Of a stretch of 64,000 nt of DNA, positions 19,027 through 27,109 are shown piece by piece (the stretch's first letter is position 1; every line of letters begins with the position of its first letter). The stretch comes from Thiothrix subterranea (GTDB lineage Bacteria; Pseudomonadota; Gammaproteobacteria; Thiotrichales; Thiotrichaceae), in the NCBI RefSeq assembly GCF_030930995.1, contig NZ_CP133217.1:2904001-2968000 (forward strand), in the 5' to 3' direction. The translations under genes and the position numbers were made by a program. The notes beneath the pieces are model-generated. The model worked only from the letters and a program-made list of their open reading frames with translations. It searched no databases and was not told where the DNA came from.

Positions 19027-19356
19027 GTGGACTTTCTGATATCTAACGCTCATGCCGAAGGTGCAGCCGCACCCGCAGGTGGTGGCATTGAAATGTTGCT
19101 GATGATGGGCGTATTTTTCGCCATTATGTATTTCATGATTATTCGCCCGCAACAAAAGCGTGCCAAAGAACACAAGATGATGATCGAATCCCTCAGCAAA
19201 GGCGATGAAATCGTTACCGGCGGCGGCGTGATTGGTAAAATTGCTGGCTTAGGTGATAGCTTCGTCGACCTGACAGTTGCGGATAATGTCACCATCAAAG
19301 TACAAAAACAGGCTGTTGCTTCTGTCCTGCCCAAAGGCACGATGAAAGGCGCATAA
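19027..19356 (+). CDS. yajC: Sec translocon accessory protein YajC
   Basis: A small inner-membrane partner of SecDF. One transmembrane segment (MLLMMGVFFAIMYFMII) is followed by the RPQQKRAKEHKMM signature and a cytoplasmic domain with GDEIVTGGGVIGKI. The GTG at 19027 is chosen because AGGAGA sits six bases upstream; an in-frame TTG at 19021 is too close to that site. secD and secF follow. Confidence 0.95.
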   Translation: MDFLISNAHAEGAAAPAGGGIEMLLMMGVFFAIMYFMIIRPQQKRAKEHKMMIESLSKGDEIVTGGGVIGKIAGLGDSFVDLTVADNVTIKVQKQAVASVLPKGTMKGA

Positions 19357-19363
19357 ACGGTAA

Positions 19364-19386
19364 GTGGGGGGGATTTTCCCCCTCAC
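19364..19386. other. G/C-run hairpin between yajC and secD
   Basis: GTGGGGGGG, then ATTTT, then CCCCCTCAC can fold into a hairpin in the yajC-secD gap. It may modulate read-through or protect the message; it lacks a T-run and so is a poor terminator. Confidence 0.35.
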
Positions 19387-19413
19387 CTCCAACCCACACG
19401 GAATCCTATAACA

Positions 19414-21267
19414 ATGAATCGCTATCCACTCTGGAAGTACCTCATGATCGCAGTCATACTGTTGATCGGGGTTATCTACTCTGTTCCCAACTTTTTTCCG
19501 TCCGAACCGGCGGTGCAATTAAGCCCTAAAACCGAACAGGCTATCGACCCGGCAACCATGCAGCGTTTCGAGCAAGCGTTACAGGCGCAAGGCTTAACCA
19601 TTCGCGCCAGTGAGAACAACGGTCAACAAGCCTTATTCCGCTTTGAAGACACCGATGTGCAACTCAAAGCGTCGGAAGCCTTGAAAGAAGCGGTCGGCGA
19701 TCAGTTTGTGGTAGCGCTCAACCTTGCCCCTTCCACCCCAAGCTGGTTACGCGCCTTGAATGCTAACCCGATGTTTTTAGGGTTGGATTTGCGCGGCGGG
19801 GTGCATTTCCTGATGGAAGTGGACATGAAAGCGGCACTGGATAAGCAGATTGACCGCTACGAAGACGAATTCCGCGATTTCCTGCGCGAACAAGACATCA
19901 AATATCTGGGCATTGCCCGCGAAGGTGACACCGTACTGGCAAAATTCCGCGATGCCGCCAGCCGCGATGCTGCCAGTGCTGCACTTGGTAAGGAATACCA
20001 AAATAGTCTGCAATTCACCGCACTGCCTGACACTAACGATTTGCAAGCCAGTATTTCGCAAACCGCGATGCTGGATATTCAAAAATTTGCCCTGCAACAA
20101 AACATCACCACCCTGCGCAAGCGGGTGAATGAACTGGGCGTCGCCGAACCGGTTATTCAGCAACAAGGCGCTAACCGCATCGTGGTACAGCTTCCCGGTG
20201 TGCAAGATACCGCCCGTGCCAAAGAGATTCTGGGCGCAACCGCCACCCTCGAATTCCGTTTGGTTGATGAGCAAAATGACCCAATGCAAGCGCAACAAAG
20301 CGGGCGTGCACCGCTTGGCTCACAGATTTACAAAGAGCGTAGCGGCGATCCGATTCTACTTAAACGTCAAGTGATGCTGACGGGGGATTACATTATTGAC
20401 GCTTCTTCAGGCTTTGATGATAACAATCGTCCGGCGGTACACATTACGCTGGATGGCAAAGGTGCGACCCGTTTCAATAAAGTGACCGGCGAAAACGTTC
20501 AAAAATTGATGGGCGTGGTCTTCATTGAAAACAAGATTGAGACCAAGGAAGTCAACGGGCAAGCGGTTAAAACCAGCACGACGACTCAAGAAGTCATTAA
20601 CGTTGCCCGTATTCAGGAGCAATTGGGCAAACGTTTCCAGATTACCGGGTTAGATTCCCCCAAAGAAGCGCGTGACCTTGCCTTATTATTGCGGGCAGGT
20701 GCCTTAGCCGCGCCGGTTTATATTGTGGAAGAACGCACCGTCGGCCCTAGCATGGGTAAAGAAAACATCGAGAAAGGCTTTAACTCCAATATTTGGGGGT
20801 TTGTGGCAGTGGTGTTATTCATGGTGATTTACTACCGCGTCTTTGGCGTTATTTCCAGCGTAGCGCTGGCTATTAACGGCTTCTTCCTGTTCGCGCTGCT
20901 TTCCATGATTCAAGCAACCCTGACCTTACCGGGGTTGGCGGGTATTGCCTTGACGCTGGGTATGGCGATTGATGCCAACGTATTGATTAATGAAAGGATT
21001 CGCGAAGAATTACGCGCGGGTGCTTCACCACAAGTCGCTATCAATATCGGCTATGAGCGTGCTTGGGGTACGATTATTGACTCTAACTTGACGACGTTGA
21101 TTGCCGGTATTGCGCTATTTTTATTGGGTTCTGGCCCAATTAAAGGCTTTGCCGTGGTGCTGTGTTTGGGGATTTTGACCTCGATGTTCAGTGCGGTAAC
21201 GGTATCACGGGCAATGGTTAACCTCGTTTATGGTTATAAACCACACCTGCAAAAATTGGCGATTTAA
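19414..21267 (+). CDS. secD: Protein translocase subunit SecD
   Basis: Inner-membrane protein that, with SecF, uses proton motive force to complete export through SecYEG. The 617-residue chain has an N-terminal transmembrane segment, a large periplasmic domain with the LGLDLRGGVHFLMEV motif near residue 125, and a C-terminal bundle with GMAIDANVLINERIREEL. Length matches gammaproteobacterial SecD. It is 11 bases before secF. Confidence 0.98.
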   Translation: MNRYPLWKYLMIAVILLIGVIYSVPNFFPSEPAVQLSPKTEQAIDPATMQRFEQALQAQGLTIRASENNGQQALFRFEDTDVQLKASEALKEAVGDQFVVALNLAPSTPSWLRALNANPMFLGLDLRGGVHFLMEVDMKAALDKQIDRYEDEFRDFLREQDIKYLGIAREGDTVLAKFRDAASRDAASAALGKEYQNSLQFTALPDTNDLQASISQTAMLDIQKFALQQNITTLRKRVNELGVAEPVIQQQGANRIVVQLPGVQDTARAKEILGATATLEFRLVDEQNDPMQAQQSGRAPLGSQIYKERSGDPILLKRQVMLTGDYIIDASSGFDDNNRPAVHITLDGKGATRFNKVTGENVQKLMGVVFIENKIETKEVNGQAVKTSTTTQEVINVARIQEQLGKRFQITGLDSPKEARDLALLLRAGALAAPVYIVEERTVGPSMGKENIEKGFNSNIWGFVAVVLFMVIYYRVFGVISSVALAINGFFLFALLSMIQATLTLPGLAGIALTLGMAIDANVLINERIREELRAGASPQVAINIGYERAWGTIIDSNLTTLIAGIALFLLGSGPIKGFAVVLCLGILTSMFSAVTVSRAMVNLVYGYKPHLQKLAI

Positions 21268-21278
21268 GGGGCTACACC

Positions 21279-22229
21279 ATGTTTGAGTTATTTCCATTTA
21301 ACAAAGCCATTCCGTTCATGCGGTACGGCAGAACCACGACGGCTATTTCACTGGCAACGTTCCTGTTCTCGGTATTCGCACTGTTTTTCTACGGTCTGAA
21401 TCTGGGGGTCGACTTTACCGGCGGCACGGTGATGGAAGTGCGTTACGCGCAATCCGCGCCTATCGACACCATTCGTGAAGCCATCAAAGCCACCGGCTAT
21501 CATGAGGTAGCGGTGCAAAACTTTGGTTCGACACAGGATGTGTTGATCCGTTTGCCATTGAAAGAAGGCGTTTCCAGCGCTCAAGTCAGTGAGCAAATCA
21601 TGGGTGTGCTGAAAACAGGAACACCCGATGTCACGCTCAGTAAGGTCGATTTCGTCGGTGGGCAAGTCGGGCAGGAACTGTATGAAAACGGTGGTTTAGC
21701 CCTGATTTTAGTCGCGGCTGGCATTATTATTTACTTGGCATTTCGCTTTGAATGGCGCTTTGCAGTTTCCGCTGCGATTGCCAACCTGCATGACGTGGTA
21801 ATCATTCTTGGCTTATTTGCGTTCTTCCAATGGCAGTTTGACCTGACCGTCTTGGCGGGTATTTTGGCGGTACTGGGCTATTCAGTAAACGAATCGGTGG
21901 TTGTATTTGACCGGATTCGGGAAAACATCCGCACCATGCGCGATGAAACTATCCCGGACATTATCGACAGTGCGATTACCAGCACCATGTCACGTACCAT
22001 TATAACCCACGTATCAACCCAGATTATGGTGTTGGCAATGTTGTGGTTTGGTGGCGAAGCCCTGCATAACTTCGCACTGGCGCTGACCATCGGGATTATG
22101 TTTGGAATTTATTCATCGGTATTGGTGGCCTCGCCGCTGTTACTGCTGTTCGGCTTGAAGCGCGAACACATGATTCCGCAGGAAAGCGAAAAGATGGAAG
22201 GCATGAACGCCGACGGTTCGATCGTTTAA
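21279..22229 (+). CDS. secF: Protein translocase subunit SecF
   Basis: Partner of SecD. The 316-residue protein has six predicted membrane segments, the GVDFTGGTVMEVRY motif after the first, and GYSVNESVVVFDRIREN in the core. Its stop overlaps the stop of the convergent ychJ by four bases. Confidence 0.98.
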   Translation: MFELFPFNKAIPFMRYGRTTTAISLATFLFSVFALFFYGLNLGVDFTGGTVMEVRYAQSAPIDTIREAIKATGYHEVAVQNFGSTQDVLIRLPLKEGVSSAQVSEQIMGVLKTGTPDVTLSKVDFVGGQVGQELYENGGLALILVAAGIIIYLAFRFEWRFAVSAAIANLHDVVIILGLFAFFQWQFDLTVLAGILAVLGYSVNESVVVFDRIRENIRTMRDETIPDIIDSAITSTMSRTIITHVSTQIMVLAMLWFGGEALHNFALALTIGIMFGIYSSVLVASPLLLLFGLKREHMIPQESEKMEGMNADGSIV

Positions 22230-22603
22230 TAATCCCCGTCCCCGTAAAACCACTTCCCACCCTCCTTCACAAACCGGCTTGTTTCATGCAATGAGCCGGT
22301 TTGTTCCCCTTCACGGTAGCGGGCAATGAATTCCACCGTGCCGCTGTTATCCTGTTCCCCGCCCTGCGTGGTGCGCACGATTTCCAACCCTAACCAATCC
22401 GTCGCCGGTAATTGCAGCAAGCCTTTTTTGTTCGGGCGAGTGCTGCTGTGCCAACTGCGGTGTAAATACGCGCCATTGCGCAGCACATACGCACTGTAAC
22501 GCGAACGCATTAACGCTTCCGCCGTGGGTGCAATTTTGCCATCATGATACTGGCGGCAACATTGGTTATAGATTTGTTCTGAACCACACGGGCAGTTATT
22601 CAT
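22226..22603 (-). CDS. ychJ: YchJ family protein (UPF0225, SEC-C motif)
   Basis: A 125-residue protein with an N-terminal SEC-C zinc motif (CPCGS...YNQCC) and an NTF2-like fold containing AEALMRSRYSAYV. E. coli YchJ has the same layout with a second SEC-C at the end; here only the N-terminal one is present. Function is uncertain. ATG is preceded by AGGAG. Confidence 0.88.
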   Translation of the reverse strand: MNNCPCGSEQIYNQCCRQYHDGKIAPTAEALMRSRYSAYVLRNGAYLHRSWHSSTRPNKKGLLQLPATDWLGLEIVRTTQGGEQDNSGTVEFIARYREGEQTGSLHETSRFVKEGGKWFYGDGDY

Positions 22604-22675
22604 TGTTGCTCCTGTTTGTTGTCAGCGGGGTGTATGCCACAATACGCTTTTGAATCACCCTTACGTTACCCTATC

Positions 22676-23413
22676 ATGCCCATGCAAATCCAGAACCCGA
22701 CGGCTACCACCCGTTGCAACGAACTCGACTTAATCGCCCAGCACCTACCGCTGGAAAACGCTATCGTGTTAGAACTCGGTTGCGGCAAAGCCCAAATGAC
22801 ACGCCGCATCGCGGAACGTTTCCCCACCGCACGCATCATTGCCACCGAAGTCGACCAAATCCAACACGCCCACAACCTCGCCCAACAACGCTCCCTGAGC
22901 GAAGTCGAAGGGATACACAATATCGAATTCAAGGCAGGCGGCGCACAAGCCATTGATGCACCCGACAACAGCATTGACATCGTATTCATGTTCAAATCGC
23001 TGCACCACGTTCCCCGCGAACTCATGGCGCAATCCCTGCAAGAAATTGCCCGTGTGCTCAAGCCGGGTGGCATGGCATGGATTTCCGAACCCGTGTATGC
23101 GGGCGATTTCAACGAGATTTTACGCTTGTTCCACGATGAAAAAGTGGTGCGTGAACTCGCCTTCCAAGCCGTGAGCGATGCCGTCACTGCCGGTACATTG
23201 GAACTGGTGGAACAAATTTTCTGCAACACCGAATCGCGTTTCGCCGATTTCAACGAATTCGACGAACGCATTATTCAAGTCACGCACACCAATCATCAAT
23301 TGGATGACGCGCTGTACCAAACCGTCAAAACCCGTTTTAACGCGCATGTAAGCGCAGACGGTGCACGCTTTGACAACCCTGCTCGCTTCGATTTATTGCG
23401 CAAGCCCGCATGA
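22676..23413 (+). CDS. Class I SAM-dependent methyltransferase
   Basis: A 245-residue methyltransferase. SAM motif I is VLELGCGKAQMTRRIA, an acidic loop (ATEVDQ) follows, and VLKPGGMAWISEP is the post-motif strand, as in UbiE/type-11 enzymes. The substrate cannot be told from sequence. The ATG at 22676 is chosen as the family region begins soon after. Its stop overlaps the ATG of the thioredoxin-fusion gene (ATGA). Confidence 0.8.
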   Translation: MPMQIQNPTATTRCNELDLIAQHLPLENAIVLELGCGKAQMTRRIAERFPTARIIATEVDQIQHAHNLAQQRSLSEVEGIHNIEFKAGGAQAIDAPDNSIDIVFMFKSLHHVPRELMAQSLQEIARVLKPGGMAWISEPVYAGDFNEILRLFHDEKVVRELAFQAVSDAVTAGTLELVEQIFCNTESRFADFNEFDERIIQVTHTNHQLDDALYQTVKTRFNAHVSADGARFDNPARFDLLRKPA

Positions 23414-24723
23414 ACGTTTGGCTGTATCCATTCCTGATTGCCCTGTTAGTGTTTACGCCACTAAGCCACGCTAACGAACCTGATGCACTGCTGGAAATTA
23501 CCGTCAGCGCTGACACCAGCATCAGCATTGCGCGGTTCGGCAATAGCGGGCAGCGCGTCTTATGGCTACCCTCAGAACAAGGGCTGGACAGCAGCAAAGC
23601 CTACCCTTTGGCGCAACGCATGGCGGCACAAGGCATGGAAATCTGGCTGGCGGATTTACACGCCAGTTATTTCATCATTCCGGGACGCACCAGTCTGGAT
23701 GATATTCCCGCCGCCGCTATCGCCGATTTGATCCAACAAAGCTTGCCCGATGCGCCGCAACAACTGTTTCTGCTCACCAGCGGACGCGGGGCAGCGCTTG
23801 GCTTAAATGGCTTGCAACACTGGCAAAACGCACACCCCACGGATAAACGCTTTGGCGGCGCAGTATTGCTACACCCCAACCTGATTGCAGGCATCCCCGA
23901 ACCCGGCAAGCCGGATGAATGGTTGCCCATCGCCACACAAACCCAAACGCTGCTATTTGTGGTGCAACCTGAAAAATCGGGCAGACGCTGGTATTTGGGT
24001 GAACTGCTCGACACTTTAGAAACCGGCGGCAGTCGCGTCTACGCCACCCTGATCAAAGGTGCGGGCGATGGCTATTTAACCCGCCCCGAACGCAGCGCCG
24101 CTGAAATCAAACAAGCCGATGCTTTCCCCGTGTTACTGCGCCATGCCCTGAATATATTGAGCAAGACTGAAGGCAAAACAAGCACTGTTACCGCGCAAAC
24201 ACCTCTGCCCAAACCCAGCACTCCAAGCGCTGAAGCGCAAGCTTCTGTTCCTAAAACCGGCTTGCAACCGTTCCCCGGCGAAAAACGTGCGCCAGAATTG
24301 CGTTTAACCGCCACCGATGGCAACACCTATGACTTGAAAGATTATCGTGGCAAAGTGGTATTACTGAATTTTTGGGCGACTTGGTGTCCGCCGTGTGTGG
24401 AAGAAATCCCCTCACTGGGGCGGTTGCAACAACGTTTTTCACCCGATGACTTCAGCGTGGTCAGTGTTGATATTGGTGAAACGGCAATGGATGTAGAAGC
24501 TTTTCTAAAAATCGTCAAGGCCGATTACCCAGTCCTGCTGGATTCGCAAGGCAGCGCGGTGAAAACGTGGGGATTACGTGCTTTCCCCACCACGTTTGTG
24601 TTGGATCGGGACGGTTACGTGCGCCTCGGCTATTTTGGCGGGCTGACTTGGGATGACGATAGCGTCATCACCACCCTCACCGAACACATGAAAATTACAC
24701 CCTTACCCACCCCAAGCCCATAG
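23410..24723 (+). CDS. Exported alpha/beta-hydrolase-like domain fused to a TlpA-type thioredoxin
   Basis: A 437-residue exported protein. After a signal peptide (cleavage near SHA, residue 21), residues 25-255 look like an alpha/beta-hydrolase fold of the DUF3530 kind (LWLPSEQGL, WLADLH, LLTSGRGAALG). A proline-rich linker follows, and residues 285-430 are a TlpA/ResA-like thioredoxin domain with FWATWCPPC (CPPC at 326-329) and the cis-proline AFPTTF. TlpA proteins reduce disulfides in the periplasm. The hydrolase-thioredoxin arrangement is unusual to me. Coupled to the upstream methyltransferase by a four-base overlap. Confidence 0.8.
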   Translation: MNVWLYPFLIALLVFTPLSHANEPDALLEITVSADTSISIARFGNSGQRVLWLPSEQGLDSSKAYPLAQRMAAQGMEIWLADLHASYFIIPGRTSLDDIPAAAIADLIQQSLPDAPQQLFLLTSGRGAALGLNGLQHWQNAHPTDKRFGGAVLLHPNLIAGIPEPGKPDEWLPIATQTQTLLFVVQPEKSGRRWYLGELLDTLETGGSRVYATLIKGAGDGYLTRPERSAAEIKQADAFPVLLRHALNILSKTEGKTSTVTAQTPLPKPSTPSAEAQASVPKTGLQPFPGEKRAPELRLTATDGNTYDLKDYRGKVVLLNFWATWCPPCVEEIPSLGRLQQRFSPDDFSVVSVDIGETAMDVEAFLKIVKADYPVLLDSQGSAVKTWGLRAFPTTFVLDRDGYVRLGYFGGLTWDDDSVITTLTEHMKITPLPTPSP

Positions 24724-24790
24724 CTTTATTGTGATTTGGGAAACGTCGTGTAAACTGCGATGAAAGGCAACACCATGATAAGGATAACGC

Positions 24791-26278
24791 ATGAACTACC
24801 ATTTTGATTCTTCCGCCAATGCCGCTGAACTGCACACCGATTGCGTCGTGGTAGGTGTTTATAAACACGCCAAACTCTCGGCGGCGGCGGCGCAAATTGA
24901 TGCTGCCAGCGCGGGTGCGATCAGCCAACACTTGGATTTCGGCGACTTTACCGGCGATAAAAACCGCACCAGTATGCTTTACAACCTGCCCGGCGTCACC
25001 GCCAAACGGGTGCTGCTAATCGGCATGGGCGAAAAAGACAAACTCACGCTGGAAACCCTAACCCTAATGACGCAAGCAGCGGTCAATCTGTTAAAAACCG
25101 CCAAAGTGAACAATGCCGTGTCATTTCTGACCGATGAAATCGCCAGCGAATACATTGAAGCCGCCGTGCGCCAATCGGTCATCGCCGTGGCGGACACGCT
25201 GTACACGTTCGACACGTACAAAAGCAAAAAAGACGATGCGCCGCGCACCACGTTAGAAAGCTGGACAGTCGCACACACCATTGCCGGTGAATTCACCAAC
25301 CCGCTGTTGCAAGGCAATGCGATTGCCGAAGGAATGCGCGTCAGCCGTGACCTTGCCAATAGCCCAGGTAATGTTTGCACCCCCACGTATCTGGCGGATA
25401 TTGCGCAAGAACTGGCGAATTCTTCCAATAAAGTCGACATCAATATCCTCGAAGAAGCCGATATGGAAGCCCTCGGCATGGGTTCATTCCTTTCCGTCTC
25501 CAAGGGCAGCGCCGAAGACGGTAAAATGATCATCCTGCAATACCACGGCGGTAATTCGGGCGATGCGCCATTTGTGCTTGTTGGCAAAGGCATTACTTTT
25601 GACACTGGCGGCATTTCGCTCAAACCCGGCAATGCGATGGATGAAATGAAATTCGACATGAGCGGTGCTGCCAGCGTGATCGGCACACTGACCGCGTGTG
25701 TCGCCATGCAATTGCCCATGAACGTGATTGGCGTGATTGCCGCCGCCGAAAACATGCCCGGCAGTAAAGCCAGCAAACCCGGCGACATTGTTACCAGTAT
25801 GTCGGGCAAAACCATTGAAATTCTCAACACCGACGCGGAAGGTCGCTTGGTGCTGTGCGATGCGCTGACGTATGTGGAACGCTTCAACCCCGTTGCCGTG
25901 GTCGACATTGCGACGCTGACCGGCGCGTGCATTACCGCATTGGGCTATCACATCTGTGGCTTACTGAGTAATAACGAGGCACTCGCGGACGAAGTACTCG
26001 CGGCGGGCAAACAAGCCAATGACGAAGCCTGGCGCTTGCCGATGGGTGAAAAATACCACGATCAACTCAAAAGCAACTTCGCCGATCTTGCCAATATCGG
26101 CGGACCACCGGGCGGCACAATCACTGCCGCGTGCTTTTTGTCACGCTTCACCGAAAGCTACCCTTGGGCGCATCTCGACATTGCCGGTACAGCTTGGAAA
26201 AGCGGTGCAGCCAAAGGCGCAACGGGTCGCCCTGTTCCCTTGCTGTGCCAATTGCTGATTAATCGCGCCAAAGCATGA
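24791..26278 (+). CDS. pepA: Leucyl (cytosol) aminopeptidase PepA
   Basis: M17 metallo-aminopeptidase that removes N-terminal residues; E. coli PepA also binds DNA. The 495-residue protein has GKGITFDTGGISLKP, MKFDMSGAA and the signature NTDAEGRLVL supplying the two-metal ligands. An AAGGATAA ribosome site precedes the ATG. holC starts within the stop (ATGA), a conserved gammaproteobacterial arrangement. Confidence 0.97.
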   Translation: MNYHFDSSANAAELHTDCVVVGVYKHAKLSAAAAQIDAASAGAISQHLDFGDFTGDKNRTSMLYNLPGVTAKRVLLIGMGEKDKLTLETLTLMTQAAVNLLKTAKVNNAVSFLTDEIASEYIEAAVRQSVIAVADTLYTFDTYKSKKDDAPRTTLESWTVAHTIAGEFTNPLLQGNAIAEGMRVSRDLANSPGNVCTPTYLADIAQELANSSNKVDINILEEADMEALGMGSFLSVSKGSAEDGKMIILQYHGGNSGDAPFVLVGKGITFDTGGISLKPGNAMDEMKFDMSGAASVIGTLTACVAMQLPMNVIGVIAAAENMPGSKASKPGDIVTSMSGKTIEILNTDAEGRLVLCDALTYVERFNPVAVVDIATLTGACITALGYHICGLLSNNEALADEVLAAGKQANDEAWRLPMGEKYHDQLKSNFADLANIGGPPGGTITAACFLSRFTESYPWAHLDIAGTAWKSGAAKGATGRPVPLLCQLLINRAKA

Positions 26279-26703
26279 CCAAAATAGATTTTTACGTCGG
26301 AAAAACCAACAGCTTGCAGGCGCGGTTATTACTCGCCTGCAAGGTGGTCATGAAAGCGCATCAGCAACAATTGCACACCTACATTCACACCGATGCGCCG
26401 ACGACCAGCAGCAAATTGGATGAATTATTGTGGACGTTTAACGAACTCGCCTTCATTCCACACGCACTTGCGCCCACAAAAGCGCAAAACGTGCGCATTT
26501 TAATCGGTCACGACCATGAACCGATGGAGAATTGCGGGCTGCTCATTAACCTTTCCAATGAAATACCTACTTTTTTCTCACGTTTTGAGCGTTTAGCCGA
26601 AATGTTAGATCAAGAAGAGGCCGTCTTACACGCTGGTCGTAAACGCTACCAGTTTTACCGTGACCGGGGCTATAATCTGGATTACCATCAACTTAAGATT
26701 TAA
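26275..26703 (+). CDS. holC: DNA polymerase III chi subunit
   Basis: Clamp-loader accessory subunit that binds SSB. The 142-residue protein starts TKIDFYV, has ARLLLACKVVMKAH and the WTFNELAFIPHA segment, with LINLS and the final YRDRGYNL typical of HolC. It overlaps pepA and precedes a small unknown gene and valS. Confidence 0.93.
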   Translation: MTKIDFYVGKTNSLQARLLLACKVVMKAHQQQLHTYIHTDAPTTSSKLDELLWTFNELAFIPHALAPTKAQNVRILIGHDHEPMENCGLLINLSNEIPTFFSRFERLAEMLDQEEAVLHAGRKRYQFYRDRGYNLDYHQLKI

Positions 26704-26715
26704 TAACTCGGAATA

Positions 26716-27057
26716 ATGATGCGCGAAGACTTCGATAAAACCATTCGTATTCCCGTCGTTACTGATCTGGTACGCGCAGGCGACGCCGCGATTGTCGAGC
26801 AAGTGAAAAACCCTTACGCTCGCCAGCAACGCCGTCAGGTATTTGAGCAACGCCTCAAAGAACGCATCGACGAACTCAAATCCGCCACCGGACAAGACGA
26901 ATATTCGGGTTTAGCCCGTGCGCACGCCATCCGCTCAGAAGGCCATCAACAAGCAGCAACACAAGCTCACAGCTCCCGCATTGACCCTTCGGTGGAAAAA
27001 CACATTGATAAAGCCCGCGACGACCTCATCCGCGAGCTTTCCACTTTGTTGAAATAA
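26716..27057 (+). CDS. Conserved hypothetical protein between holC and valS
   Basis: A 113-residue soluble, highly charged protein with long predicted helices (RQQRRQVFEQRLKERIDEL and SVEKHIDKARDDLIRELSTLL). Position between holC and valS suggests a stable member of this operon in the lineage. I do not recognise a domain and give no function. Confidence 0.7.
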   Translation: MMREDFDKTIRIPVVTDLVRAGDAAIVEQVKNPYARQQRRQVFEQRLKERIDELKSATGQDEYSGLARAHAIRSEGHQQAATQAHSSRIDPSVEKHIDKARDDLIRELSTLLK

Positions 27058-27075
27058 GTATTTTTGCGTTATAAT
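27046..27075 (+). promoter_or_regulatory. Putative sigma70 promoter before valS
   Basis: TTGTTG at 27046-27051 and a consensus TATAAT at 27070-27075, 18-base spacer, 35 bases before the valS ATG and overlapping the end of the preceding gene. It would let valS be expressed independently of pepA-holC. Confidence 0.45.
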
Positions 27076-27109
27076 GCCGCTCTTTTTCCGACTTCATAAG
27101 TAGCGGCAC

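Noticed and set aside
24979-25932. Open frame of 317 codons antisense to pepA
   Set aside because: Shadow of a strongly conserved gene; serine/alanine-rich translation with no recognisable motif.
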